Origin: Hydrogenobacter sp. T-8
GTDB taxonomy: Bacteria; Aquificota; Aquificia; Aquificales; Aquificaceae
NCBI RefSeq assembly: GCF_011006175.1
Contig: NZ_CP048795.1
Span: 248,001-312,000, forward strand
Direction: 5' to 3'
DNA: 64,000 bases
Shown: piece by piece, positions 31,964 through 39,479 of the stretch
Numbering within the stretch: the first letter of the stretch is position 1
Layout: every line of letters starts with the position of its first letter
Notes under the pieces: generated by a model
Seen by the model: only the letters and a program-made list of their open reading frames with translations
Told to the model about the DNA's origin: nothing
Database searches by the model: none
Program-made: the position numbers and the translations under genes

Positions 31964-33342
31964 TATTCCCCTATTCTATATCATTAAACCAAACTTATGA
32001 AAATGCAAAAAGGGTAAGAGACGCACTTTTAGAATTTCCTGAGATAAAAACTGTGGAATTTCAGGTAGGTAGACCAGAAGATGGAACAGACCCTACAGGT
32101 CCTTTTAACTCAGAGTACTTTATTGACCTGAAACCTTATTCTGAGTGGAAATCTTTCAAAACAAAGGAGGACTTAGAGGAGGCTATTAGAAACAAAGTAA
32201 AAGCTCTATTCCCCAAAGCAGATATAAATATTTCCCAATATATACAAGATAACCTTGAAGAGGTTACAACAGGTGTGAAGGGAGAGAATGCAGTAAAAAT
32301 ATTTGGTGATGATTTAGAAAAGTTAGATAAACTTGCAAAAGAAGTAGCAGAGAGGCTAAGGAAAGTGCAAGGCATAGAAGACGTGGGAATTTTTAGAGAA
32401 ATAGGACAACCAAACTTAGTAATAAGAGCTGATAGAAGTCGTCTGTCCGCTTATGGGCTCACAGTTCAAGATATTATGGATGTAGTGTCTGCCAGTCTTG
32501 GAGACAAGGAAGCTACTCAAGTAATAGAGGGTGAAAAGAGGTTTTCTCTCATCGTTTCTTTCCCAGATAAGTACAGAGAAGATCCATCAAAAATAGCAAA
32601 CATACCCATTGTATTACCCGATGGTAGTTTTATACCGCTTTCTGCAGTAGCGGACATATCCTTCGGAACTGGTGCATCCTTCATATATAGAGAACAATAC
32701 AAAAGATATATACCTATAAAGTTCAGTATTACATCCAAAGATATGGCAGGCACTATTTTAAAGGCTCAGGATGCTGTAAAGGATATAAAATTGCCAGAAG
32801 GCTACTATATGGACTGGGCTGGGCAATTCAAAAGCTTGGTTGAGGCACTTAGGAGATTTATTCTATCTGGAAGTTTAGCAATAATGTCTCTTTTAGTCTT
32901 CCTTTACGTTATTACAAAATCTGTTAGAAATACTCTTATAGCAAGCTCAGGGGTGCTTTTTGCCCTTTTCGGCGGTTCAATAAGCCTGTTTATAACTAGA
33001 CATCCCATAAGCCTATCGGCAATAGTAGGCTTTGTTTCTATACTTGGTATATCTATACTTAACATACTACTCTTAATGAAGAGCTATGCTTACCATTATA
33101 GAAATGGCATGGAAAAAATAGAAGCTATTAAACAAGCCTCTATGGAAAAACTGAGAGCTGTACTGATAAGCACTTTTACTGCATCCCTTGGACTACTACC
33201 TACTGCAATTTCCAAGGGTGTGGGAAGTCAGATACAAAAGCCTCTTGCTATAGTAGTTGTAGGTGGTATGATAATATCGGGACTTCTTATAATTATACTA
33301 ATACCTCCACTTTTGAGGTATATGCATGTGGAAGAGGTTTAG
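31933..33342 (+). CDS. RND efflux pump CzcA/CusA-like, C-terminal part
   Basis: 469 aa from the ATG of MDEGNIYMRIIFPYS, a motif normally in the middle of CzcA/CusA. Contains the second porter loop (QYIQDNLEEVTTGVKGENAVKIFGDD) and TM8-TM12, ending in IIILIPPLLRYMHVEE. Together with the first part it gives about 1010 aa, a normal full pump. No RBS precedes the ATG, so translation would need reinitiation or frameshifting at the upstream overlap (31933-31963). No other lesion is seen in either half. Confidence 0.85.
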   Translation: MDEGNIYMRIIFPYSISLNQTYENAKRVRDALLEFPEIKTVEFQVGRPEDGTDPTGPFNSEYFIDLKPYSEWKSFKTKEDLEEAIRNKVKALFPKADINISQYIQDNLEEVTTGVKGENAVKIFGDDLEKLDKLAKEVAERLRKVQGIEDVGIFREIGQPNLVIRADRSRLSAYGLTVQDIMDVVSASLGDKEATQVIEGEKRFSLIVSFPDKYREDPSKIANIPIVLPDGSFIPLSAVADISFGTGASFIYREQYKRYIPIKFSITSKDMAGTILKAQDAVKDIKLPEGYYMDWAGQFKSLVEALRRFILSGSLAIMSLLVFLYVITKSVRNTLIASSGVLFALFGGSISLFITRHPISLSAIVGFVSILGISILNILLLMKSYAYHYRNGMEKIEAIKQASMEKLRAVLISTFTASLGLLPTAISKGVGSQIQKPLAIVVVGGMIISGLLIIILIPPLLRYMHVEEV

Positions 33343-33562
33343 TGCTTATGTATTTGCCCTTTTGGTTTTTTCCTTGACCTTTGAAGAGGACTACATTCCG
33401 AAGAATATGTTAACAGACTTTAAACTTAGCTACGGTCTTGACAAGTTTACAGAGATAAACTTCGGTGTAAGAACCTATGATGAACTTGAGTATATGCTAA
33501 ACAGGAGGAGAAATAATAACTACTTAGATAAGTTTGTGATATGGCTAACAATAAACTTTTAG
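33326..33562 (+). CDS. Small exported protein, unknown
   Basis: 78 aa with signal MWKRFSAYVFALLVFSLTF. The mature 60 residues are Tyr/Asp/Arg rich and end KFVIWLTINF; an alternating hydrophobic end with a final Phe resembles outer-membrane strands. GAGG lies 6 bp upstream. Overlaps the pump gene by 17 bp. No family recognised; a periplasmic or outer-membrane accessory of the efflux system is a guess. Confidence 0.55.
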   Translation: MWKRFSAYVFALLVFSLTFEEDYIPKNMLTDFKLSYGLDKFTEINFGVRTYDELEYMLNRRRNNNYLDKFVIWLTINF

Positions 33563-33586
33563 AACTTTATAAAAAATTTATAAGGG

Positions 33587-34045
33587 TTGGCTAAACTTGT
33601 AGGTATGAACGCTGTGGAGGTAAATGCACCTAATCTCTTTGAAAGGTTAAAGGAACTTGAGCTAAAAACATGGAAAGGCTTTAGTGAGATAAAGAGTATA
33701 GAAATCCTCAAGGATAAAAAGGCGTACATATTCTACGAGAATGATGAAGAAGCTGGCTACCTTATATTCCGCATACGAAGAAGGGGAGAGGTTTACGTAG
33801 AAGACCTTGTTATAAGCAACCCAAAGTATTTTGTAGGTATTATGCTTATGATTGTAAAGCTACTTGCTCCGAATACGCTTGTGGCTTTAGTAGAACCGCA
33901 TTTTGAATGGTTTTTTTCAGATAAGTTCATAAAGGTAATTAAAAGAGTGGGATATACAATAAAGGTAAAGAGACGCTTTTGTATAGATAGGGAAATTATG
34001 TTTTATGTGAGGCTTGTCCATGAAGGTGCTGTTAGTGGAAGATGA
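33587..34045 (+). CDS. Unknown protein, possible GNAT-like fold
   Basis: 152 aa from TTG 33587, or 146 aa from ATG 33605; neither has a good RBS. Strand-rich middle: AYIFYENDEEAGYLIFRIRRRGEVYVEDLVISNP, then a helix MLMIVKLLAPNTLVALVEP. The order resembles the beta4-alpha3 part of acetyltransferases, without a clear acetyl-CoA loop (NPKYFVGIML in place of RGxGxG). The end overlaps the response-regulator gene. Function unknown. Confidence 0.5.
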   Translation: MAKLVGMNAVEVNAPNLFERLKELELKTWKGFSEIKSIEILKDKKAYIFYENDEEAGYLIFRIRRRGEVYVEDLVISNPKYFVGIMLMIVKLLAPNTLVALVEPHFEWFFSDKFIKVIKRVGYTIKVKRRFCIDREIMFYVRLVHEGAVSGR

Positions 34046-34691
34046 AATTGATATGGCTATTTCAATAAGCAAATTTTTAGGGAATAGGAATTGGCAAGTT
34101 TCTATAGCAAGGGGTATTTATGATACCATACAACTCATAGAAAACGAGGCTTTTGATATATGCCTTCTGGATTTACTTTTAGATGATGGACATGGTGAAG
34201 AATTGTTGAAGCATCTAAACACAAAAAAAATACCGGTGATTGTGCTAACAGTTATAGAAGATGTGGGGCAAAAGGTAAAATGTTTGAAATCTGGAGCAGA
34301 TGATTACATAACAAAACCTTTCAATCCGGAGGAGCTTATAGCTAGAATAGAAGCAGTATTAAGAAGATACAAAAACTTTGAAAACGAAGACATATTGATT
34401 TATAAAGGTATTTATATAGATCTTTTCAATATGAGTGCAAAAATAAATGATGTTTACATTCAAATACCAAGAAAGCAACTTATGTTACTTATAAAACTTG
34501 TAGAACATGCAGAGAAAGTAGTCACTTACAATACATTGCTTTCTTATGCATGGGGATCATATGAAGATGCATGTATGGAATCTTTAAGAACTCATATGCA
34601 TAAATTGAGAAAGCTACTTAGAGCTTATAATTATGACATACTTAGCTATCCTGGTATAGGTTATATGTTAAAGTATATTAATGAGCCTTAA
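34020..34691 (+). CDS. OmpR/PhoB-type response regulator
   Basis: About 223 aa. ATG 34020 has GTGAGG 7 bp upstream, preferred over TTG 34014. The receiver domain shows VEDEIDMA, the phospho-acceptor in ICLLDLLLDDGHG, VLT and the Lys of ITKPFNPEEL. The C-terminal winged helix has RKQLMLLIKLVEH and ESLRTHMHKLRKLL ending in GIGYMLKY. Overlaps the histidine kinase gene by 11 bp. Likely controls the upstream efflux operon, as in CusR/CzcR systems. Confidence 0.88.
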   Translation: MKVLLVEDEIDMAISISKFLGNRNWQVSIARGIYDTIQLIENEAFDICLLDLLLDDGHGEELLKHLNTKKIPVIVLTVIEDVGQKVKCLKSGADDYITKPFNPEELIARIEAVLRRYKNFENEDILIYKGIYIDLFNMSAKINDVYIQIPRKQLMLLIKLVEHAEKVVTYNTLLSYAWGSYEDACMESLRTHMHKLRKLLRAYNYDILSYPGIGYMLKYINEP

Positions 34692-35808
34692 GGTTTACAG
34701 GCTGTATTTAATAGGATTTTTAAAGTTTTTTATTCCAATAAGTGTTTTCTTTGTCCTTACATTTTTTAGATTCAGTAGCTACCTCATAGAGCTTGAGTCA
34801 GATCATCTACTTGCTGTAGGTAGGCAAATGGTCTATTTGCTTAATGAGGACGGAAATATAAATGATAATCAGTATATAACCAGCGACTACATAATACTTA
34901 TTCTAGATAACCATAATAAAGTAATAAGTTCAAATAAAAGTATTTCAGACTTGGAGGAGCTATTAAAGCAGACAAACACGGAAGATAAAGTTCTAAATAC
35001 AGGCAAATATCTTGTTTATGGAGAAAATTTTCACTGTGGATCATCTATATGCAAATTATTGGTTGCAATGCCGATGATGCGTATAAACAAGAAACTAAAC
35101 CTGCTTTTGTTGTCATCACTGTTTTCTGCTTTTGTAGTTAGCATGCTTATAACTGCTATGACAGTGCTTGATGTAAGAAAGTATGTTAAGGAGCATAAAA
35201 ACTATGTTCGGAGATTAAGAGAAGTTGCACTTTACTTATCTCATGAAATAAAGACGCCCCTCGGGGTAATATTAACAAACCTTTATACTATAAACGTAGA
35301 GGAGGAAACAAAAAGGCTTATTGAACGCTCTATAAAACGTATTATAAAACTGATGAGAAATCTTAAGATACTTTCTGAGATGGAGCTAAAAATTGAAAAT
35401 CCTATACATATAAATGTAGTAGCACTTATAAGAGATATAGTTGAGTTCTATAAGGGCGGGGTATATAACAGAGATATAATTATGTTAGTTGATGATATAA
35501 AAAATGCAGAAATAGTATCCGATTATGAGCTTCTTTTTACTCTTTTTTTGAACCTTGTGGATAATGCAGTTAAATACTCAAAAGACGGCTCAGAAATCCT
35601 TATAAGAGGGGAAATAAGGGATAACAAGGTTGTTATTTACATAATTAACAGTATGGTAAATACAGGATGGGAACAAAACAAAGACACATCTTATGGTATG
35701 GGGCTAATGATAGTTAGACAGATAGCTTCTATTCTCGGTGCCAACGTAGTTATGAAGAAGGAGGGGGATAAATTTATGGCTGTGGTAGAGCTATGTTGTC
35801 CTTCTTAA
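34681..35808 (+). CDS. Membrane sensor histidine kinase
   Basis: 375 aa. Two membrane segments (about residues 8-28 and 138-158) bracket a 110-residue periplasmic sensor with CGSSIC cysteines. The H box is LYLSHEIKTPLGVIL, the N box LFLNLVDNAVKYSKDG, and the G box SYGMGLMIVRQIA. HAMP is not obvious. Pairs with the preceding regulator. Codon use matches the AT-rich island. Confidence 0.88.
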   Translation: MSLKVYRLYLIGFLKFFIPISVFFVLTFFRFSSYLIELESDHLLAVGRQMVYLLNEDGNINDNQYITSDYIILILDNHNKVISSNKSISDLEELLKQTNTEDKVLNTGKYLVYGENFHCGSSICKLLVAMPMMRINKKLNLLLLSSLFSAFVVSMLITAMTVLDVRKYVKEHKNYVRRLREVALYLSHEIKTPLGVILTNLYTINVEEETKRLIERSIKRIIKLMRNLKILSEMELKIENPIHINVVALIRDIVEFYKGGVYNRDIIMLVDDIKNAEIVSDYELLFTLFLNLVDNAVKYSKDGSEILIRGEIRDNKVVIYIINSMVNTGWEQNKDTSYGMGLMIVRQIASILGANVVMKKEGDKFMAVVELCCPS

Positions 35809-36875
35809 TTTACATTTTAGTTGAGTTTTTTGATACTATATTTGCATCGTATATAGCATATTTGAAAATGCCTGCAGAGGGTTATGAAATCTTCAAGACA
35901 AACGAATATGGATACATATTTACTTTAGCAAATTTATTAGGTTTAGTAGTTCTCTGGTTAAACTTTTATATGAAGTTTTCTATCACCTATAGAATATATT
36001 TTAATAGAATATATTTTATCATGCTCATAATACTATCTATAATGCTTGTTTTTATAAATAGTGGAGTGTATGCAATTTTTATTATGTTTACCTTTGTTGT
36101 ATTTCACACAATCTTTACTTTTTACTATGAAATAATGGCTTTAAAGTTTGAAAAATTTGAAACTGTGATAGGACTATCCTATGCTGGTGGGTTTGTAGCT
36201 CTTGGATTACTACTGCTGCTTTCCAAATTTAACTTAGTCTGGCTTGCTTTTGCGTATTCTCTATCTCTCATAGCTCTTATGAAACTTATAAGAATAGACA
36301 AAGACATAGAAATAAAACCCGTAATATTAAGGGATATATTTGAGCCTAAATTCCTAGCTGAAGTTTTGGTTATGTACTTGCTTGGAGAGTATGTGGAAGT
36401 TCTAACCGCAATGGGTTACTATATACTTAGGGATACATGGCATAGTAATGTGGAGATTGAAAGGGCTATAGGAATAGCGTTAATAAGTGCTTTTATCACA
36501 GCACTTCTGTCAGGTTATATGTTAGAGTTTTTGAGTCTAAAACTTTATGGCATACTTACAACGCTAACTTTGTTATTCTTACCTATCCTGCTATTTGTAG
36601 GAATTGCAATTGAAGTGGTTGCGATTTTTGTAGGTATGTCTATAGCCTTTTACTGGGTATATTTTAGAACCTACCTATACTATAGGTATCCGAAGGAAGA
36701 ATATGTCTACAGATTTCTTCTTTTCTACCTATCCTCTAACATAGGCGGTGTCCTATTGTATGCCCTTCTTTTTGAAGCTTTTCGGGATCATAGGATAAGC
36801 CTTTTTATACTTTCACTTCTTTTGATTCCAGTAATCTTTATTCAATTTAAGCAGAAGGGACAAAAGCTAACTTAG
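35793..36875 (+). CDS. Polytopic membrane protein, MFS-like
   Basis: 360 aa, nearly all hydrophobic, with about 10-11 membrane segments. It starts MLSFLIYILVEFFDTIFASYIAYLKMP. Segment spacing suits a major-facilitator-like transporter, but no MFS loop motif is present and it is short for the family. Overlaps the kinase gene by 16 bp, so it belongs to the metal island. Substrate unknown. Confidence 0.6.
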   Translation: MLSFLIYILVEFFDTIFASYIAYLKMPAEGYEIFKTNEYGYIFTLANLLGLVVLWLNFYMKFSITYRIYFNRIYFIMLIILSIMLVFINSGVYAIFIMFTFVVFHTIFTFYYEIMALKFEKFETVIGLSYAGGFVALGLLLLLSKFNLVWLAFAYSLSLIALMKLIRIDKDIEIKPVILRDIFEPKFLAEVLVMYLLGEYVEVLTAMGYYILRDTWHSNVEIERAIGIALISAFITALLSGYMLEFLSLKLYGILTTLTLLFLPILLFVGIAIEVVAIFVGMSIAFYWVYFRTYLYYRYPKEEYVYRFLLFYLSSNIGGVLLYALLFEAFRDHRISLFILSLLLIPVIFIQFKQKGQKLT

Positions 36876-37000
36876 AAAGTAGCAGAAAACCTACTCTGTT
36901 TAGAAAAGTTCCGTGGATGCTAAGAGAAAACTTTTATGCCACATACAGTACGCACTCTTGCTGTTGTCTTCAAGTGGAAGCTTCCCAAGGCTGTGTGAGT

Positions 37001-37028
37001 TGTTAATATAATGGCAATTATATTAACA
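37001..37028. other. dif-like recombination site
   Basis: A 28-bp near-perfect palindrome: arm TGTTAATATAAT (37001-37012), GGCA, arm ATTATATTAACA (37017-37028). Read as 11+6+11 it has the layout of bacterial dif sites. The right arm TTATATTAACA resembles the XerD half-site of E. coli dif (TTATGTTAAAT). A tyrosine recombinase gene starts about 740 bp downstream, as with difH/xerH in Campylobacterota. It lies in one of the longest gene-free gaps of the window (243 bp). Strongly suggestive but unproven. Confidence 0.65.
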
Positions 37029-37052
37029 GCCCCAAGCACCCTCTTTCTTATC

Positions 37053-37098
37053 TGACATATATTGACATCTGACATCAAAAAGCATAAAATGCTGTCAT
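37053..37098 (+). promoter_or_regulatory. Consensus sigma70 promoter with TGACAT operator repeats
   Basis: TTGACA (37062-37067), 17 bp, TAAAAT (37085-37090) make a near-perfect promoter for the next gene. Three direct TGACAT copies (37053, 37063, 37070) cover the -35 and its flanks, and TGTCA lies in inverse orientation at 37093. A small hairpin AGCAT-AAA-ATGCT (37081-37093) overlaps the -10. The layout suggests repression, perhaps by the HTH protein encoded just downstream. Confidence 0.7.
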
Positions 37099-37118
37099 AT
37101 AACTGAAAGGAGGCTGTC

Positions 37119-37751
37119 ATGGTAGATGACAAAGATATTGTCAAGATAAAAGCGTCAGAATATGCACTTTTAACAGACCTTTCGCTTAACACGGTAAAGA
37201 ACCGCATAAGGGCTGGTGTTTTGAGGGGTGGCAAAGAAGAGGATGGTATTTGGTATGTTTACCTTACGCAAGATGAGTTAGAACACATAAGGAGTTTTAA
37301 GGAAAGACAGGAAGAGAAAAACAAAAGTCTTCAGTCTAACCTTGAGGGTTTAAAGTCAAGCCTTGAAGGTAGCCTTATAGCCACCTATATGTCCGCCCTT
37401 ATGCAAAAAGAACAACAAAAGGAACAGCTTCTTCATGAACTTTCAAGCCTATATACGCTCCTTGCCATAAGGGAAAAGGAGATGGAGTTTCTCACAAGGG
37501 AACTGGAAAGAGTTAAAGAAAAATGCGTGGAAAAGGAGGCTGAAAACCAAAGGTTAAGGGAGATAATCCAAGAGAAGGACAATACGATAAAAAAACTTCA
37601 AGAGGAACTCAGAGAAAAGGAACACCTTCTGAGCCAGAAGGAGCTGGAAATCCAAAGGGTTGTGCTGGACAAGGACAGGGAGATATTAAACAAAGAGATG
37701 GAGCTGTCCACTCTTCGCATGGAACTGGAGAAGAAAAAGAAGAAGGAATAA
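37119..37751 (+). CDS. HTH plus coiled-coil DNA-binding protein
   Basis: 210 aa. The N-terminal 60 residues form a MerR/excisionase-like helix-turn-helix (IKASEYALLTDLSLNTVKNRIRAGVLRGGKE). The remaining 150 are a Glu/Lys/Leu-rich coiled coil with a poly-Lys end. Strong RBS AGGAGG 5 bp before the ATG. It lies between the dif-like site and the recombinase gene, 13 bp ahead of it. Likely binds the repeats upstream of itself; it might also help the recombinase or organise the terminus region. Function inferred. Confidence 0.75.
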   Translation: MVDDKDIVKIKASEYALLTDLSLNTVKNRIRAGVLRGGKEEDGIWYVYLTQDELEHIRSFKERQEEKNKSLQSNLEGLKSSLEGSLIATYMSALMQKEQQKEQLLHELSSLYTLLAIREKEMEFLTRELERVKEKCVEKEAENQRLREIIQEKDNTIKKLQEELREKEHLLSQKELEIQRVVLDKDREILNKEMELSTLRMELEKKKKKE

Positions 37752-37764
37752 AATTAATAGAACT

Positions 37765-38628
37765 ATGGATAGGCTTTTGGACCTATGGGTTAAAAGCCTT
37801 AGCAGGACAAAGAGCCAAAGGACTGTAACTACATACAGCATGTGTCTTGGGTCTCTTCAAAAGCACTTAGGTGAGAAGGCAAGTCTTCTTGAGATTGAAC
37901 CCAAAGAGCTGTTTTCTTATGTTGACTCCTCTAACCTCTCTACTTCCTCTCTCCTCACTCACCTGTCCGCTATAAAGCACTTTTATAAGTTTGCCTTTAG
38001 AAGAGGATGGATAAGCGAGGAACACTACTCAGAATTAGAAGCGGTTTTGGAAGAGATAAGAGATGACCTTTCTAGCTCAAAGCCTCAAAAAAGCCCGAAG
38101 GCTCTAAGCAGGGAGGAGCTTGATAGGATTTTCCAGACGGTAAGAGATACAAAATACGAGCGTGTTTATAGCCTTCTCCTCTATAGTGGTGTTAGGCTTT
38201 CTGAGTACGTCCAGCTTAGGAAGGAATTTTTCTATAGAGACAAAAGTGGCATATATTGGCTAAGACTTCCTGCGGAGATAACAAAGAGAGGGAAAGAAAG
38301 GCTTGTTCCTATAATTGGTCCTTCTAAAGAGGAAACGGTGAAGATGAGCGAAAAGCTTGATAGATGGCTTGAGGACTACGATGCCTATATAAGGGTAAAG
38401 GCGGGATCTTTGCAGGTCTACACCAATAGGCTTTCTCAAAGACTTGGGATTCCCTTCTCCGTGCATAGCTTCAGGCATACCTATATAACAAACCTTGTAA
38501 ACTCTGGCTTTCCTGCAGAGGTGGTAAAAGAGTTTGCGGGACATTCCAACGTGAAGACCACCATAGACATATACTACCGATTTAGTCAAGAGAGGGCAAG
38601 GAGCTTGGTGGAGAACTTTCTTAGATGA
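37765..38628 (+). CDS. Xer-type tyrosine recombinase
   Basis: 287 aa with an N-terminal SAM-like core-binding domain and a catalytic domain. Visible residues: Arg in YSGVRLSEYVQL, Lys in ITKRGKERLVPI, HSFRHTYIT (His-x-x-Arg), GHSNVKTT and the nucleophile Tyr in IYYRFSQERA. All six catalytic positions are present. Length and motifs fit XerD/XerH/XerA rather than phage integrases, and a dif-like site is nearby. Overlaps trmD by 4 bp, so it is built into a housekeeping operon. Confidence 0.85.
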   Translation: MDRLLDLWVKSLSRTKSQRTVTTYSMCLGSLQKHLGEKASLLEIEPKELFSYVDSSNLSTSSLLTHLSAIKHFYKFAFRRGWISEEHYSELEAVLEEIRDDLSSSKPQKSPKALSREELDRIFQTVRDTKYERVYSLLLYSGVRLSEYVQLRKEFFYRDKSGIYWLRLPAEITKRGKERLVPIIGPSKEETVKMSEKLDRWLEDYDAYIRVKAGSLQVYTNRLSQRLGIPFSVHSFRHTYITNLVNSGFPAEVVKEFAGHSNVKTTIDIYYRFSQERARSLVENFLR

Positions 38629-39479
38629 GGTTTTTTGTCTTTACTATTTTCCCTCAGGCAATTCAGTGCTGTGCGGAGTATGGCATAGTAAGACAGGCTA
38701 TAAAAAAGGGTGTGCTTGAGCTCCATACTGTAGACATAAGAAACTTCGCTCACAAAAGACAGGTGGACGATACCGCCTATGGTGGGCATCCAGGTATGGT
38801 CATAAAGCCTGAGCCTGTCTTTAGTGCTTACGAGTATGTGGTAGAAAATTTTGGAAAGCCTTATACCATTATCCCACAGCCGTGGGGCAGAAGGCTCACT
38901 CAAGAAGACCTTGATAGGTTGTCTGGTTTCGATAGCTTGGCGGTTATATGTGGCAGATACGAGGGCATGGACGAAAGGGTTAGCACTCTGGCGGACGAGG
39001 AGCTCTCCCTTGGAGACTTTGTTTTGGCAGGCGGAGAGCTCTTTGCCCTCGTGCTTTTAGAAGGTATCGCGAGGCTTTTGCCAGGGGTTTTGAGCGAGCC
39101 TGAAAGTCTAAAAAGAGATTCCTTTAGAAGATGGCTTGGTGCTCCAGTTTATACGAGACCGGCGGAATTTAGGGGTATGAAAGTCCCAGAGGTGCTCCTC
39201 TCTGGCAATCATGAGCTTATAAGACTTTGGGAGCTTTGGCATTCTATAGAGAGAACTCTAAGGCTTAGACCAGACCTTGTCCCTAAAAGCCTTCATCCTC
39301 TGGAAGAGTCTATACTCTCTGCTATAATAAAGGGTAAAAACTTTGAAAAGTGGCTGGAGGAGGTGGGCTATGAAAGAGCTGTTAAAAGCCTTCAGAGCAT
39401 GCAACTACTTGGCGGTGGGGATGATATACCTCAAGGAAAATCCTCTCCTAAGGGAACCTCTGAGGAGGGAGCATCTTAA
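38625..39479 (+). CDS. trmD: tRNA (guanine-N1-)-methyltransferase TrmD, extended C-terminus
   Basis: 284 aa SPOUT methyltransferase making m1G37. Contains AYGGHPGMVIKPEP, CGRYEGMDERV, the knot segment LSLGDFVLAGGELFAL and YTRPAEFRGMKVPEVLLSGNH. The usual end falls near FEKWLEEVGY; about 38 further residues (QSMQLLGGGDDIPQGKSS and on) are read through the out-of-frame start of the phosphoketolase pseudogene. The tail is Gly/Ser/Lys-rich and lacks family similarity, so the original stop may have been lost. Confidence 0.93.
   Translation: MRFFVFTIFPQAIQCCAEYGIVRQAIKKGVLELHTVDIRNFAHKRQVDDTAYGGHPGMVIKPEPVFSAYEYVVENFGKPYTIIPQPWGRRLTQEDLDRLSGFDSLAVICGRYEGMDERVSTLADEELSLGDFVLAGGELFALVLLEGIARLLPGVLSEPESLKRDSFRRWLGAPVYTRPAEFRGMKVPEVLLSGNHELIRLWELWHSIERTLRLRPDLVPKSLHPLEESILSAIIKGKNFEKWLEEVGYERAVKSLQSMQLLGGGDDIPQGKSSPKGTSEEGAS

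Noticed and set aside
30311-33342. Canonical -1 programmed frameshift heptamer in the RND gene
   Set aside because: The 0-frame ccc aaa tgg does not fit X XXY YYZ, so a standard slippery site is not supported; only an atypical slip, reinitiation or mutation remains.
36920-37234. 104-codon minus-strand frame over the dif-like region
   Set aside because: Overlaps the promoter and start of the HTH gene in antisense; no RBS and no recognisable protein.
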